NCBI RefSeq assembly: GCF_001667115.1
Contig: NZ_LZIJ01000084.1
Coordinates: 1-34,886, forward strand
Source: Mycobacterium sp. 852002-51163_SCH5372311
GTDB taxonomy: Bacteria > Actinomycetota > Actinomycetes > Mycobacteriales > Mycobacteriaceae
DNA: 34,886 nt
Direction of reading: 5' to 3'
Both the position numbers and the translations under genes were made by a program. The notes under the pieces were generated by a model. It saw nothing but the letters and a program-made list of their open reading frames with translations. It was not told where the DNA came from and ran no database searches. Every line of letters starts with the position of its first letter. Position 1 is the stretch's first letter. Positions 9,626 through 18,223 of this stretch are shown here, piece by piece.

Positions 9626-10018
9626 CTAGCCGGGCGGTGCGAAGAACTCCAGGGCAATCCCGTCGGGGTCGCGGAAGCTCAACCCCGAGCCGTAGGGCGC
9701 GTCCACAATGCCGCCGTGTTCGATGCCCAGCTCGCCGAGCCGGGTGACCCACTGCTCCAGCTCGGCCCGGTTGGCACAGCCGAAGCCGACGTGGTCCAGG
9801 CCCACCCGGAACTCGCTGAATTTCTCGTCGGCCGCCGGGCGGTCATGCTGATGGATACCGAACAACGTGCGGCCCTCGAGTAGCCATACCAGATGCCGAA
9901 AGCCGGCTTCGGTGTGTTCGTCAAGCAGCGGTTCGCCTAGCAGCTTGCGGTACCAGGGGCCACTGATCTCGAGGTCGCGAACGGTGACAGCGACGTGGTT
10001 GAGCGCTGGGAAGGTCAT
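9626..10018 (-). CDS. VOC superfamily (glyoxalase/dioxygenase-like) protein
   Basis: This 130-residue protein consists of a vicinal-oxygen-chelate fold made of two beta-alpha-beta-beta-beta modules. Module one opens with LNHVAVTVRDLE (His8) and module two with LDHVGFGC (His76). The end is the typical DPDGIALEFF with Glu124. His8, His76 and Glu124 are at the usual metal positions, so a divalent metal is likely. The reaction (isomerase, dioxygenase or thiol transferase) cannot be inferred. Its ATG follows the stop of the DUF2236 gene by 4 nt, so both are in one transcript. Confidence 0.88.
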   Translation of the reverse strand: MTFPALNHVAVTVRDLEISGPWYRKLLGEPLLDEHTEAGFRHLVWLLEGRTLFGIHQHDRPAADEKFSEFRVGLDHVGFGCANRAELEQWVTRLGELGIEHGGIVDAPYGSGLSFRDPDGIALEFFAPPG

Positions 10019-10022
10019 GGGC

Positions 10023-10838
10023 CTACACGATCCGCCGGCCGCGCCGCGCGCGCGAACGCATGTCCCACAGGTAGAGCTGATAGCCGAAAATCCAGGCCCG
10101 GTGCGGAATCAGCCGGTCGGCCAGTCGCAGCGCGGACAGCAGCCACTCGAACCGGCGCTGCTGCGACTCCGACCAGTCCAGCCGCATCATCGCCCGGAAC
10201 TCGGGGGCCAGGAACCCCGTCGTCGCGAACAGATTCAACGGTCCACCCAGCTTCCGCAACGGCCAGGGCAGGAACGCCATCGAGGCCACCCCGTGCAGGT
10301 GCTCTCGGACCGGCGGGTCGATCTGCAGCTCGTCGAGCGAGCGCTTCCAATACTCGTCGAACGCGACCCGGTCCGGCGGCCACATGCGTTCGGGTACCTG
10401 CAGGGTGGTGCCCAACCGCTTGGCGTCGAGATAGACGGCGTCGGCGCTGCCATCGTTGAGCGGGCCGTGCAGGAACTCGTGCTGGTCGACGAAGTAGCGG
10501 TACAGGCACGCGGCCACCCACAGCTGCAGTTTGGGGTCAAATGCGTTGTAGGACACGGGGCTTGACGACTTGGATCGCACCTGCCGATGCGCAACGTCCA
10601 CGGCGCCGCGGATCAGTGCGCGGTCGGACTCGGTCCCGATGGTCGCCACCGCCAGGTAAGTGCCGGTGGTGCGGGCCCGCTTGAACGGGTGTTTGTAGAC
10701 GTTCCCGCTGTCCACCGGGCTTTCCAGCACGCCGTAGCCGACGCCCGGCAGCGAGAGCTGCATGATCACGTTGGCGGCCGGCAACAGGGTCGCCGCCGGA
10801 TTCAGAAGGTCGGCGACTCGGGTTGCGGGCCGCTTCAT
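10023..10838 (-). CDS. DUF2236 / MpaB-like oxygenase-family protein, Rv2237-like
   Basis: From ATG 10838 the product has 271 residues and is mainly helical. It has the family pattern [12 protein letters not shown] then YKHPFKRAR near residues 33-56. This is followed by [20 protein letters not shown] and the downstream [13 protein letters not shown], which carries conserved histidines. DUF2236 includes latex-clearing-type b-haem oxygenases and MpaB homologues, so haem binding is possible but not shown here. The frame stays open to 11036; the extra 66 residues look non-coding and lie over the divergent promoter region, so I use the shorter form. Neighbouring cobD matches the M. tuberculosis layout, where Rv2237 lies beside cobD. 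Confidence 0.82.
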   Translation of the reverse strand: MKRPATRVADLLNPAATLLPAANVIMQLSLPGVGYGVLESPVDSGNVYKHPFKRARTTGTYLAVATIGTESDRALIRGAVDVAHRQVRSKSSSPVSYNAFDPKLQLWVAACLYRYFVDQHEFLHGPLNDGSADAVYLDAKRLGTTLQVPERMWPPDRVAFDEYWKRSLDELQIDPPVREHLHGVASMAFLPWPLRKLGGPLNLFATTGFLAPEFRAMMRLDWSESQQRRFEWLLSALRLADRLIPHRAWIFGYQLYLWDMRSRARRGRRIV

Positions 10839-10925
10839 TGCGGGTTCCCGCCAGTTGACGTCATAGGTGCGAGTAGACCACGTATGAGGCGCTGTCGGCA
10901 GAATTTTTTGACGGCCTGCGATTAG

Positions 10926-10945
10926 CGTGCCCGAAAACGGGCATG
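10926..10945. other. Small hairpin in the DUF2236 upstream region
   Basis: CGTGCCCG (10926-10933) pairs with CGGGCATG (10938-10945) around AAAA, with one G-T pair. It lies between the divergent starts at 10838 and 10954 and could be an operator or an untranslated-region stem. No more can be said. Confidence 0.3.
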
Positions 10946-10953
10946 TTCGACGC

Positions 10954-11115
10954 ATGTCAACTGAACCGTCGCCCGTCGACGCCGGTTCTCCACCGATTAC
11001 CAGTCCCTGCACCGGGCTGTCGGAGGGAACGTTCAAGCACGACCCAGAGGTGTGGTGGCTGCTGGGTTCGCAGCTTTTCGTAGTCGTCTTATTGGTCGTT
11101 CTGTTGGTCGTTTAG
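10954..11115 (+). CDS. Possible 53-residue C-terminally anchored membrane protein
   Basis: From ATG 10954 the peptide is [14 protein letters not shown], then a short hydrophilic part ([10 protein letters not shown]), then a single hydrophobic segment to the very end ([18 protein letters not shown]). That would suit a small tail-anchored membrane protein. There is no good ribosome site, and I recognise no homologue. The frame also opens at 10927. It could be a chance reading frame; the Val/Leu-rich end is built partly from a short nucleotide repeat (gttctgttggtcgt-like). It lies 68 bp upstream of cobD on the same strand. Confidence 0.35.
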   Translation: MSTEPSPVDAGSPPITSPCTGLSEGTFKHDPEVWWLLGSQLFVVVLLVVLLVV

Positions 11116-11183
11116 CCGAGGTTGATTGCGTCGCAGTGGGCGCAAGTGCCCGATGTACAGGGGCAATGTGAGACCCTGCCGGG

Positions 11184-12116
11184 ATGCTTGGCTCCACAGG
11201 ACAGCCCAGGGCCGTCGGCGTTGCGGCCGGCTACCTGGCCGACCTCGCGTTGGGCGACCCTGCCAGAGGACATCCGGTTGCATTGTTCGGCATGGCGGCG
11301 ACGCATTTGGAGCGGATCACCTACCGCGACAGGCGGATGGCCGGCGTCGTCCACGTAGGCGTTCTGGTCGGCGCGGTGGGATCGCTTGGCGTGACGGTGC
11401 AGCGCCGGCTTCCGGCCGTCGCGGCCATCGCGGTAGCAACCTGGATATCGGTGGGCGGAACGTCATTGGTGCGCACCGGCACTTTGATGTCGGAGCTGCT
11501 AGGAGGCGACGACATTCAGGCTGCCCGACGGCTGCTGCCTTCTTTGTGCGGGCGCGATCCAAGCCGGCTGGACGGCCCCGGCCTGATCCGCGCCGCGCTC
11601 GAATCGGTCGCCGAGAACACGTCCGACGCGCAGGTGGCGCCGTTGCTGTGGGCCGCGGTGGGAGGCGCGCCCGGCGTGCTGTGTTATCGCGCGATCAACA
11701 CGCTGGACTCGATGATCGGCCACCGCTCGCCGCAGTATGCGCGATTCGGTTGGGCTGCAGCAAGACTCGACGATGTAGCCAACTACGTAGCTGCCCGGGT
11801 GACGGCAGCTCTGGTCGTGGTGTGCGCGCCCGTCGTCGCAGGATCACCGTCGGGTGCGGTGCGGGCCTGGCGGCGCGACGCCGCCCGTCATCCCAGCCCG
11901 AACGCCGGCGTCGTCGAGGCGGCTTTCGCGGGGGCGCTCGGCGTGCGGCTCGGCGGCCCCACGCACTACCAACACGAGCTGCAGATCCGGCCGCAGCTGG
12001 GCGACGGTCGGGCGCCCACGGTTGCCGATCTGCGCCGCGCGGTGCGGCTGTCGCAGGTGGTGCAGGCGGGCGCGGCGGTGCTGGCCGGTGCGCTGGCTTA
12101 TCGCCGGCGGCCGTAG
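11184..12116 (+). CDS. cobD: Adenosylcobinamide-phosphate synthase CobD (CbiB family)
   Basis: This 310-residue integral membrane enzyme attaches the aminopropanol (or its phosphate) arm to adenosylcobyric acid, late in vitamin B12 synthesis. The N-terminal GDPARGHPVALFG is the family GDPxxxPHPV-like signature. The central AALESVAENTSDAQVAPLLW and the later YRAINTLDSMIGHRS are CbiB/CobD hallmarks, and hydrophobic stretches near residues 52-70 and 200-218 are membrane segments. It aligns along its length with remembered M. tuberculosis CobD. It ends 19 bp inside the 3' end of the convergent SURF1 gene. The phosphothreonine decarboxylase-like cobC lies about 2 kb away, so the two late B12 genes are close but not in one operon. 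Confidence 0.95.
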   Translation: MLGSTGQPRAVGVAAGYLADLALGDPARGHPVALFGMAATHLERITYRDRRMAGVVHVGVLVGAVGSLGVTVQRRLPAVAAIAVATWISVGGTSLVRTGTLMSELLGGDDIQAARRLLPSLCGRDPSRLDGPGLIRAALESVAENTSDAQVAPLLWAAVGGAPGVLCYRAINTLDSMIGHRSPQYARFGWAAARLDDVANYVAARVTAALVVVCAPVVAGSPSGAVRAWRRDAARHPSPNAGVVEAAFAGALGVRLGGPTHYQHELQIRPQLGDGRAPTVADLRRAVRLSQVVQAGAAVLAGALAYRRRP

Positions 12117-12925
12117 CGGTCGGCGAGTTTCTGCTCGACGGTCATCGGAGCGTCAGGCTTCGGTGCCTGCTGCTTCTCCTGACGTCGGACGCGCAGTTCG
12201 GAGTAGGCGAAATAGCCCAAGCCGATCGGAGCGAGGATGCCGAACGAGATCCACTGGATGCCGTAGGACAGGAACGGGCCGGCGTCCAGATGCGGCACGC
12301 CGATCACGCCGAGGCCGCCGGGTTGGTTGTCGACCAACTGCAGGTACGACCCGGCCAGCGGGACTTTGGTCAGAATCGCGATCTGTTCGGTGTTGATCGA
12401 GTACACCTGCCGCACACCGTCTCTGGAGAACGGCTCTTTGTCTTTGACGAGTGGCTCGGAGTCCCGCAGCCGCGCGGTGATGCTGACCGTGCCCTCCGGC
12501 GGCCTGGGAATCGGCGGCACATGCGAGCCCTGCTCAGGACGCACGTAGCCACGATCCACCAGTACGGTCGGGCCGTCGTCGACGACGAAAGGCATGAGCA
12601 CCTCGAAGGCCTGGTCGCCCTCGACCACGCGCAACCTGGCCAGCACCTGAACGTCGGGCAGATAGTGCCCCGTCGCCGTCACCGTGCGCCACTGCTGATT
12701 CGGCGCCGACGAATCCTGCTGCGGTAGCAGGGTTTTCAGCGGCACCGGCGGGGTGTTGAGGGAGGTCTCGATTTGGTGGTTCTCCCGCGATGTCCTGGTG
12801 TTCTTGCCTAGCTGCCAGGGTGCGAGCACCGTGAAGCACAGGTAGGTGAAGGCGATGACCACCAGGATCAGCGCTATCCAGCCCGGTCGCAGCAGGAACG
12901 CCAGGCCCCGCATGAAACGGGGCAT
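12098..12925 (-). CDS. SURF1 family cytochrome c oxidase assembly protein, Rv2235-like
   Basis: This 275-residue membrane protein has one transmembrane helix near the N-terminus (about 14-36, RPGWIALILVVIAFTYLC) and one near the C-terminus (about 218-243, ISFGILAPIGLGYF), with a roughly 180-residue extracytoplasmic domain between. The topology, the APWQLGKN motif after the first helix, and GYVRPEQGS are typical of SURF1 (Shy1), which helps insert haem a into aa3 oxidase. The ATG at 12925 overlaps the ptpA stop (TGATG). A TTG three bases earlier is possible, but ATG matches the homologue. It is the last gene of ptkA-ptpA-SURF1 and overlaps cobD tail to tail by 19 bp. Confidence 0.93.
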   Translation of the reverse strand: MPRFMRGLAFLLRPGWIALILVVIAFTYLCFTVLAPWQLGKNTRTSRENHQIETSLNTPPVPLKTLLPQQDSSAPNQQWRTVTATGHYLPDVQVLARLRVVEGDQAFEVLMPFVVDDGPTVLVDRGYVRPEQGSHVPPIPRPPEGTVSITARLRDSEPLVKDKEPFSRDGVRQVYSINTEQIAILTKVPLAGSYLQLVDNQPGGLGVIGVPHLDAGPFLSYGIQWISFGILAPIGLGYFAYSELRVRRQEKQQAPKPDAPMTVEQKLADRYGRRR

Positions 12926-13419
12926 CAACCGTGTCCGTTCTGCGCCAGGCGTTCGTCGACCCAGGCGTGCAGGCCGGGCAGGGCGGCCTCGATGACCTCG
13001 TAAACCTCTTCGAAGTCGTCATGGTCGCCGTAGTAGGGATCGTCGACATCGAGGGCATAGGCTCCCGAACGCGGGTCGAACGACCGGAGCATGCGTATCC
13101 GCTCCTCGTCGACCCCGAGTTGGCGCAGCAAACGAACGTGGTTGCGTCCCAAGGCCACCACCAAGTCGGCCGCCAGATGGTCGTCGGCGACCTGGACGGC
13201 GCGGTGATCGGTGGGATAGCCGTGGGCGTGCAGTACTCGCGCAGCCCGCACATCGGCACCGCTACCGACATGCCAGTCGCCGGTCCCTGCGCTGGTCACC
13301 CGTACCGCGTCGGCCAGACCCCGCTCGCGGATCTGGTGTCCGAACATTTTCTCGGCCATCGGCGAGCGGCAGATGTTGCCGGTGCAGACGAACGTGACGT
13401 GCAGCGGATGGTCAGACAC
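12925..13419 (-). CDS. ptpA: Low-molecular-weight protein tyrosine phosphatase PtpA
   Basis: This 164-residue phosphatase matches remembered M. tuberculosis PtpA, which that organism secretes into macrophages to block phagosome acidification. The N-terminal P-loop is VCTGNICRS, with nucleophile Cys12 and Arg18. The general acid is Asp127 in DDPYYGD, whose two tyrosines (129-130) correspond to those phosphorylated by PtkA. The M. tuberculosis VGSCAD segment reads VGSGAD here, so the Cys53 reported to be S-nitrosylated is Gly54. GTG 13419 is chosen for its GGAGGG site 6 nt upstream and the homologue's MSD start; the frame is open to 13455. It overlaps ptkA by 8 bp and SURF1 by 1 bp. Confidence 0.96.
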   Translation of the reverse strand: MSDHPLHVTFVCTGNICRSPMAEKMFGHQIRERGLADAVRVTSAGTGDWHVGSGADVRAARVLHAHGYPTDHRAVQVADDHLAADLVVALGRNHVRLLRQLGVDEERIRMLRSFDPRSGAYALDVDDPYYGDHDDFEEVYEVIEAALPGLHAWVDERLAQNGHG

Positions 13420-14077
13420 CCAGCGCCCTCCGCAGGTCATCGATGGTGGCGGCATGCGTCGCCGGGCTTAGCCCGTCGGGGAAATCCGCCTGCCCATAAC
13501 CCCAGCCGACCACCACGGTGTCGATGCCGTGGGCGGCTGCTCCATCCACGTCGTGGCTGCGATCGCCGACCATGAGCACCCGTTCGGGCAGCGGCTGCAG
13601 CTGCGCCAGCGCGTGCGCCAGCACCTCTTCCTTGGTCTTACGCGAGCCGTCCGGGCTGGCGCCGGCGATGACCTCGAAATGCTGGTCGAGATCGAAGTGG
13701 GCCAGGATGCGCCGGGCCGTCGGCTCCAACTTGGAGGTGGCCACGGCCAGCCGGACGCCGGCGGCCCGCAGATCTGCCAGCAGGGTGGCGATCCCGTCGA
13801 ACAGGGTGTTCATCGCCCAGCCTCGGCTGCCGTACTCGGCTCGGAAGGCCGCGATCGCATCGTCTGCGCGCCCGTCGAGATCCATCGCGTGGAAGGTTTC
13901 GTCCATGGGCGGCCCGACGATGCGGGCGGTCAGGTCGCCCTCGGGCACCGGCGCACCGATGTGGCCGAGCGCGTGCAGGAAGCTGGCGACGATCCCTTCG
14001 GCGGAGTCGGTGAGGGTGCCGTCGAGGTCGAAGACGACCAGTTGCGGGGTCTCGGTCGTTGGCGTCGTGTCGGTCAC
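13412..14077 (-). CDS. ptkA: HAD-superfamily protein, PtkA-like, with short N-terminus
   Basis: This protein is about 221 residues. It has the HAD motif I FDLDGTLTDS (Asp17, Asp19), motif II VATSK, a motif III Lys in RKTKEE and motif IV VMVGDRSHDVDGA. It aligns closely with the folded part of M. tuberculosis PtkA (Rv2232), described as a tyrosine kinase that phosphorylates PtpA despite its phosphatase-like HAD fold. A canonical HAD phosphatase activity (phosphoglycolate phosphatase-like) cannot be excluded. The M. tuberculosis protein carries about 75-80 extra disordered residues before motif I; here there are only about 16, or 27 if TTG 14110 is used. GTG 14077 (VTDTT) is preferred because it aligns with the homologue's internal VTDTT. 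It is the first gene of ptkA-ptpA-SURF1. Confidence 0.88.
   Translation of the reverse strand: MTDTTPTTETPQLVVFDLDGTLTDSAEGIVASFLHALGHIGAPVPEGDLTARIVGPPMDETFHAMDLDGRADDAIAAFRAEYGSRGWAMNTLFDGIATLLADLRAAGVRLAVATSKLEPTARRILAHFDLDQHFEVIAGASPDGSRKTKEEVLAHALAQLQPLPERVLMVGDRSHDVDGAAAHGIDTVVVGWGYGQADFPDGLSPATHAATIDDLRRALGV
13426..13431 (-). promoter_or_regulatory. Ribosome binding site fixing the ptpA start
   Basis: GGAGGG on the minus strand lies 6 nt upstream of the GTG at 13417-13419, inside the end of the preceding ptkA reading frame. It supports the short 164-residue PtpA over the 176-residue open frame. Confidence 0.75.
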
Positions 14078-14124
14078 GCTCCCATTGTGGGCGATCCGGC
14101 GGCCGGGCAACGTGCCCAGGTAGC

Positions 14125-14185
14125 CGCGAGAGTGATACTGCCAACGCGTTCGTCGAGAGGCCGCGTCGGTGATGGCACTCTCGCG
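14125..14185. promoter_or_regulatory. Inverted repeat in the ptkA-cobC divergent promoter region
   Basis: CGCGAGAGTG (14125-14134) is exactly complementary to CACTCTCGCG (14176-14185), 41 bp apart. The similarity continues inward imperfectly to an ACGCG on each side. The position, midway between the two divergent starts (14077 and 14245), suggests shared control of the phosphatase and cobalamin operons, but the binding protein is unknown. Confidence 0.4.
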
Positions 14186-14244
14186 AACGTCGATTGGCTG
14201 GCCGACCGACGAAGGCCGCGCGGCGGCGCACTAGTGTTTCGAGG

Positions 14245-15264
14245 ATGGCGAGTCTGGGCTATCACGGCGATCAGGCCGTCGCGCCGGGCATGCTGGATTT
14301 CGCCGTCAACGTCCGCGATACCCGACCGCCGCGGTGGCTGCTGCAACGGCTGGCCGCGCGGCTGCCGGACCTGGCGCGCTATCCCAGCGCCGAGGACCGC
14401 CAGGGGGCCCGCGACGCAGTCGCCGAGCGCCACGGTCGTTGCCCCGACGAGGTCGCGCCGCTGGCCGGGGCTGCCGAAGGGTTCGCGCTGCTGCCCAACC
14501 TGCGCCCGGCGCGGGCGGCCATCGTCGCGCCGTCGTTCACCGAACCGGCGCTGGCGCTGACCGCGGCGGGGGTGCCGGTGCATCATGTGGTGCTCAGGCC
14601 GCCGTTCCGGCTGGCCGACGCGGACGTGCCCGAAGATGCCGACCTTGTGGTGGTCGGCAACCCGACGAACCCGACGGCGGTGCTGCATCCCCGCGAGCAG
14701 TTGCTCGGGCTGCGGCGGCCGGGCCGGATTGTGGTGGTCGACGAGGCGTTCGCCGATTCGGTTCCCGGCGAACCAGAATCGCTGGCCGGCGATTCGCTAC
14801 CGGACGTGCTGGTGTTGCGCAGTCTAACCAAGACGTGGTCGCTCGCCGGGCTGCGGGTGGGCTACGCCCTCGGCGCGCCGGAGGTGCTGGCCCGGTTGAC
14901 CGCGCGGCGCGCGCACTGGCCGCTGGGCACGCTGCAACTGGCGGCGATAGCGGCGTGTTGCGCGGCCGAAGCCGTCGCCCAGGCCGCCGACGGGGCGGTG
15001 CGGTTGGCCGCGTTGCGCGCCCAGATGGCAGCCGGCCTGGAATCGGTGGGCGCCGACGTGGTCGACGGCCGGGCTCCGTTTGTGTTGTTCAGCGTCCCCG
15101 GTGCCGAAATGATACGAAAGAGCCTGCACAGCAAGGGTATTACCGTTCGTCGCTGTGACACGTTCGTCGGGTTGGACGAGCGCTATCTGCGTGCGGCAGT
15201 GCGTCCGGAGTGGCCGCTGCTGACCCGCGGCATCGAAAATGCGATCGCCGGCGGCTCCCGATGA
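14245..15264 (+). CDS. cobC: CobC: threonine-phosphate decarboxylase-like PLP aminotransferase
   Basis: This 339-residue fold-type I PLP enzyme corresponds to M. tuberculosis Rv2231c (cobC). The expected reaction is decarboxylation of L-threonine phosphate to aminopropanol phosphate, the arm CobD attaches to cobyric acid. Visible motifs are [15 protein letters not shown] (histidinol-phosphate-aminotransferase-like substrate region), VVGNPTNPT (137-144) and VVVDEAF with Asp166. [15 protein letters not shown] carries the Schiff-base Lys196 and phosphate-contacting Arg204. I choose ATG 14245 (MASLGYHGD); the frame opens at 14194, but that extension looks non-coding. It is the first gene of a four-gene operon, and its stop overlaps the next ATG by 4 bp (ATGA). 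Confidence 0.93.
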   Translation: MASLGYHGDQAVAPGMLDFAVNVRDTRPPRWLLQRLAARLPDLARYPSAEDRQGARDAVAERHGRCPDEVAPLAGAAEGFALLPNLRPARAAIVAPSFTEPALALTAAGVPVHHVVLRPPFRLADADVPEDADLVVVGNPTNPTAVLHPREQLLGLRRPGRIVVVDEAFADSVPGEPESLAGDSLPDVLVLRSLTKTWSLAGLRVGYALGAPEVLARLTARRAHWPLGTLQLAAIAACCAAEAVAQAADGAVRLAALRAQMAAGLESVGADVVDGRAPFVLFSVPGAEMIRKSLHSKGITVRRCDTFVGLDERYLRAAVRPEWPLLTRGIENAIAGGSR

Positions 15265-16397
15265 GCGTGCGGCTGGCCGACGTCATCGACGTGCTGGACG
15301 AGGCATATCCGCCGCGGCTTGCCGAGTCGTGGGATTCGGTTGGGCTGGTGTGCGGCGACCCTGACGAATTGCTGGATTCGGTGACCGTCGCGGTGGACGC
15401 CACGGCTGCGGTGGTCGACGAGGTTCCCGACGGCGGCCTGCTGCTGGCGCATCATCCGCTGTTGCTGCGCGGGGTCGACAGCGTCGCCGCCAGCACCGCC
15501 AAGGGCGCGTTGATACACCGCTTGATCCGTTCCGGCCGTGCACTTTTCACCGCTCACACCAATGCCGACTCGGCAGCGCCCGGGGTGTCCGACGCCTTGG
15601 CGGACGTGCTTGACCTGACTGTCGAAGGGGTACTCGAGCCGTCGTCTGGCGGGGTCGAACTGGACAAATGGGTCATCTACGCGCCGCGCGAGAACACCGA
15701 AGCCGTCCAGGCGGCGGTGTTCGGGGCCGGCGCCGGTCACATCGGCGACTATTCGCACTGCAGCTGGAGCGTGAGTGGCATCGGCCAGTTCCTGCCGCAG
15801 GAGGGTGCGTCGCCGGCGATCGGCAGCGTCGGAGCCGTCGAACGGGTGGCCGAAGACCGGTTCGAAGTGGTCGCGCCGGCGCAGGCTCGGGCGGCGGTGC
15901 TGTCGGCCATGCGCGCCGCGCATCCGTACGAGGAACCGGCGTTCGACATCTTCGCCCTGGTACCGCCGCCGTCAGGCACCGGACTGGGGCGCGTCGGTAC
16001 GCTGATGCAGCCGGAACCGTTGCGCGCCTTCGTATCCCGGGTCCGTGCCGCTTTGCCGACGACATCCTGGGGAGTGCGCGCCGGGGGAGACCCCGACATG
16101 CTGGTATCGCGGGTAGCGGTGTGCGGTGGCGCCGGCGATTCGCTGCTGCGAGCCGCGGCCGCCGCGGATGTGCAGGCCTACGTCACAGCCGATCTGCGAC
16201 ACCATCCGGCCGACGAGCACCTGCGGACGTCGGACGTCGCGCTGATCGACGTCGCGCACTGGGCAAGCGAATTCCCTTGGTGCGGCCAGGCTGCCGACCT
16301 GCTGCGGCTCAAGTTCGGCGACGCACTTTCGGTGCGGGTGTGCAACATACGCACCGACCCGTGGAACCTTGAGGACGAGGTCAGTGATGAAAGCTGA
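15261..16397 (+). CDS. Nif3/DUF34 family dinuclear-metal protein, Rv2230c-like
   Basis: This 378-residue protein has the Nif3 N-terminal start [20 protein letters not shown]. It has the metal ligands H64-H65 in [10 protein letters not shown]103 in HTNAD, and C-terminal H333 and E337 in VAHWASEF. Together these form the conserved two-metal site. A PII/CutA-like insert is expected in the middle; [10 protein letters not shown] at about residue 220 is its signature in long family members. The family is sometimes annotated GTP cyclohydrolase 1 type 2, but its physiological substrate is unsettled. ATG 15261 overlaps the cobC stop by 4 bp, and its own end overlaps the next gene by 11 bp, so translation is coupled. 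Placement among cobalamin genes is conserved in mycobacteria as I recall it. Confidence 0.93.
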   Translation: MSVRLADVIDVLDEAYPPRLAESWDSVGLVCGDPDELLDSVTVAVDATAAVVDEVPDGGLLLAHHPLLLRGVDSVAASTAKGALIHRLIRSGRALFTAHTNADSAAPGVSDALADVLDLTVEGVLEPSSGGVELDKWVIYAPRENTEAVQAAVFGAGAGHIGDYSHCSWSVSGIGQFLPQEGASPAIGSVGAVERVAEDRFEVVAPAQARAAVLSAMRAAHPYEEPAFDIFALVPPPSGTGLGRVGTLMQPEPLRAFVSRVRAALPTTSWGVRAGGDPDMLVSRVAVCGGAGDSLLRAAAAADVQAYVTADLRHHPADEHLRTSDVALIDVAHWASEFPWCGQAADLLRLKFGDALSVRVCNIRTDPWNLEDEVSDES

Positions 16398-17124
16398 AGT
16401 AGCACAGCAACGATCGCTGCTGGAGTTGACCGAGCTGGATGCTGAGCTGTCCCGAATCGAGCACCGTGCCAGCCATCTGCCGCAGCGCGAGGCGTGCGAG
16501 CGATTGCGTGCCGAGTATGACGCCGCCAATGATCGGCTGGGCGCTCTGCGAATCGCGATGGAGGACTTGGACGCCCAGGTGTCGCGCTTCGAGTCGGAGA
16601 TCGATGCGGTGCGTCAGCGCGAAGACCGGGACCGGTCTCTGCTCAAGTCGGGTGCCACGGACGCCAAGCAATTGGGGGATCTGCAACACGAACTGGAGAC
16701 TTTGCAACGCCGTCAGACCAGCCTGGAAGATTCCCTGCTGGATGTCATGGAGCATCGCGAGGAGCTGCAGGAGCAGCTCGCCGCCGAGCTGAAAGCGATC
16801 GAGGCGCTGCAGGCAGACCTGGCCCGTGCCCAGCAGGCCCTCGATGCCGCGGTCGGCGATATCGACCAAGCCCGCCAGCAACGTGCGTCACGACGCGACC
16901 AGCTGGCAGCGGCGCTGGACCCCGCCCTTTCAGCGCTCTACGAACGACAGCGCGCACGCGGAGGGCCGGGCGCCGGGCCGTTGCAGGGTCATCGCTGCGG
17001 TGCCTGCCGGATCGAGATCGGCCGCGGCGAACTGGCCCAGATCACGGCGGCCGCCGAAGACGACGTCGTGCGATGCCCGGAATGTGGCGCTATCCTGCTG
17101 CGGGTCAAGGAATTTCAGCAGTGA
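16387..17124 (+). CDS. Coiled-coil C4 zinc-ribbon protein, Rv2229c-like
   Basis: This 245-residue protein has a long charged heptad-type region (about 8-185; e.g. [18 protein letters not shown]) predicted to be an antiparallel coiled-coil hairpin. It ends with a C4 zinc ribbon: Cys204/207 in HRCGACRI and Cys230/233 in RCPECGA. The architecture matches the CT398/Rv2229c family; M. tuberculosis homologues have no settled function, though RNA or protein bridging roles have been suggested for relatives. Start ATG 16387 (a GTG three bases upstream is also possible) overlaps the Nif3 frame by 11 bp, and its TGA overlaps the next GTG by 4 bp. Confidence 0.9.
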   Translation: MKAEVAQQRSLLELTELDAELSRIEHRASHLPQREACERLRAEYDAANDRLGALRIAMEDLDAQVSRFESEIDAVRQREDRDRSLLKSGATDAKQLGDLQHELETLQRRQTSLEDSLLDVMEHREELQEQLAAELKAIEALQADLARAQQALDAAVGDIDQARQQRASRRDQLAAALDPALSALYERQRARGGPGAGPLQGHRCGACRIEIGRGELAQITAAAEDDVVRCPECGAILLRVKEFQQ

Positions 17125-18221
17125 AGGTGCGCATCGAGGCCGACGGGGGATCACGCGGCAACCCCGGGCCCGCCGGATACGGCGCGGTGGTCCGCAGCGC
17201 GGACGGCGACACCGTACTGGCGGAGACCAAGGAGGCTATCGGCCGCGCGACCAACAACGTGGCCGAATATCGCGGCCTGCTTGCGGGTTTGGCCGCCGCT
17301 GTGGAACTGGGTGCCACCGAGGCGGCGGTCTTCATGGACTCCAAGTTGGTCGTGGAGCAGATGTCCGGGCGGTGGAAGGTCAAGAACTCTGACCTGGCGG
17401 AGCTGTACGCGCAGGCGCGGTCGCTGGCGTCGCGGCTCGACGGGATCAGCTACACCTGGATTCCGCGGGAGCGCAATTCGCATGCCGACCGGTTGGCCAA
17501 CGAGGCCATGGACGCTGCGGCCATCCTTGCCGAAGAGACACCGGTGGCTGGTGCTGAGACGACGAAAGATGTTGCGCCCCAGTCTCCGCCGGGCTGGACC
17601 GGTGCTCGGGGCACGCTGACCAGGATGCTGCTGTTGCGGCACGGGCAGACCGAGTTGTCGGTGCAGCGCCGCTACTCCGGTCGGGGCAACCCGGCCCTGA
17701 CCGAACTGGGACGGCAGCAGGCCGAGGCTGCGGCACGTTATCTGGCAGAGCGCGGCGGGATCGCCGCGGTGATTTCGTCCCCGCTGCAGCGCGCTTACGA
17801 TACGGCGGCGGCAGCGGCCAAGGCGCTGGGGCTGGACGTTGCCGTCGACGACGATTTGATCGAGACGGACTTCGGGGCGTGGGAAGGGTTGACATTTGCC
17901 GAGGCCGCTCAACGCGATTCGGAGCTGCATCGTCGCTGGCTGCGCGACACTAGCACGGAACCGCCGGGCGGGGAGAGCTTCGACGCAGCACTGGAGCGGG
18001 TGCGTCGGGCCCGCGAACGGATCATCGCGGGATATCAAGGTGCCACGGTGCTGGTGGTGTCTCACGTGACGCCGATCAAGATGCTGTTGCGGCTCGCGCT
18101 GGATGCGGGGCCGGGCATCCTCTACCGGTTGCACCTCGACCTGGCGTCGCTCAGCATCGCCGAATTCTATTCCGACGGAGCATCTTCGGTGCGGCTGGTG
18201 AACCAGACGGGTTATCTGTAG
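17121..18221 (+). CDS. Bifunctional RNase H type I / histidine phosphatase (Rv2228c-like)
   Basis: This 366-residue protein is a two-domain fusion. Residues 1-135 are an RNase HI domain with the catalytic carboxylates D8 (EADGGSRGNPGP), E49 (NNVAEYRG), D73 (MDSKLVVEQMSGRWKVK) and D123 (NSHADRLAN). Such enzymes cut RNA in RNA-DNA hybrids. After a linker (136-165), residues 166-366 form a histidine phosphatase domain with LLLRHGQTE (His174) and later VVSHVTPIK. This half resembles the alpha-ribazole-phosphate phosphatase of B12 synthesis, fitting its place behind cobC. The M. tuberculosis homologue is reported to have both activities. GTG 17121 overlaps the preceding stop by 4 bp (GTGA). It is the last gene of the operon, and a hairpin follows. 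Confidence 0.95.
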   Translation: MKVRIEADGGSRGNPGPAGYGAVVRSADGDTVLAETKEAIGRATNNVAEYRGLLAGLAAAVELGATEAAVFMDSKLVVEQMSGRWKVKNSDLAELYAQARSLASRLDGISYTWIPRERNSHADRLANEAMDAAAILAEETPVAGAETTKDVAPQSPPGWTGARGTLTRMLLLRHGQTELSVQRRYSGRGNPALTELGRQQAEAAARYLAERGGIAAVISSPLQRAYDTAAAAAKALGLDVAVDDDLIETDFGAWEGLTFAEAAQRDSELHRRWLRDTSTEPPGGESFDAALERVRRARERIIAGYQGATVLVVSHVTPIKMLLRLALDAGPGILYRLHLDLASLSIAEFYSDGASSVRLVNQTGYL

Positions 18222-18223
18222 GA

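Noticed and set aside
11126..12727. 533-codon plus-strand frame over cobD and SURF1
   Set aside because: Arg/Gly-rich, no recognisable domain, fully covered by the well-supported cobD and SURF1 genes.
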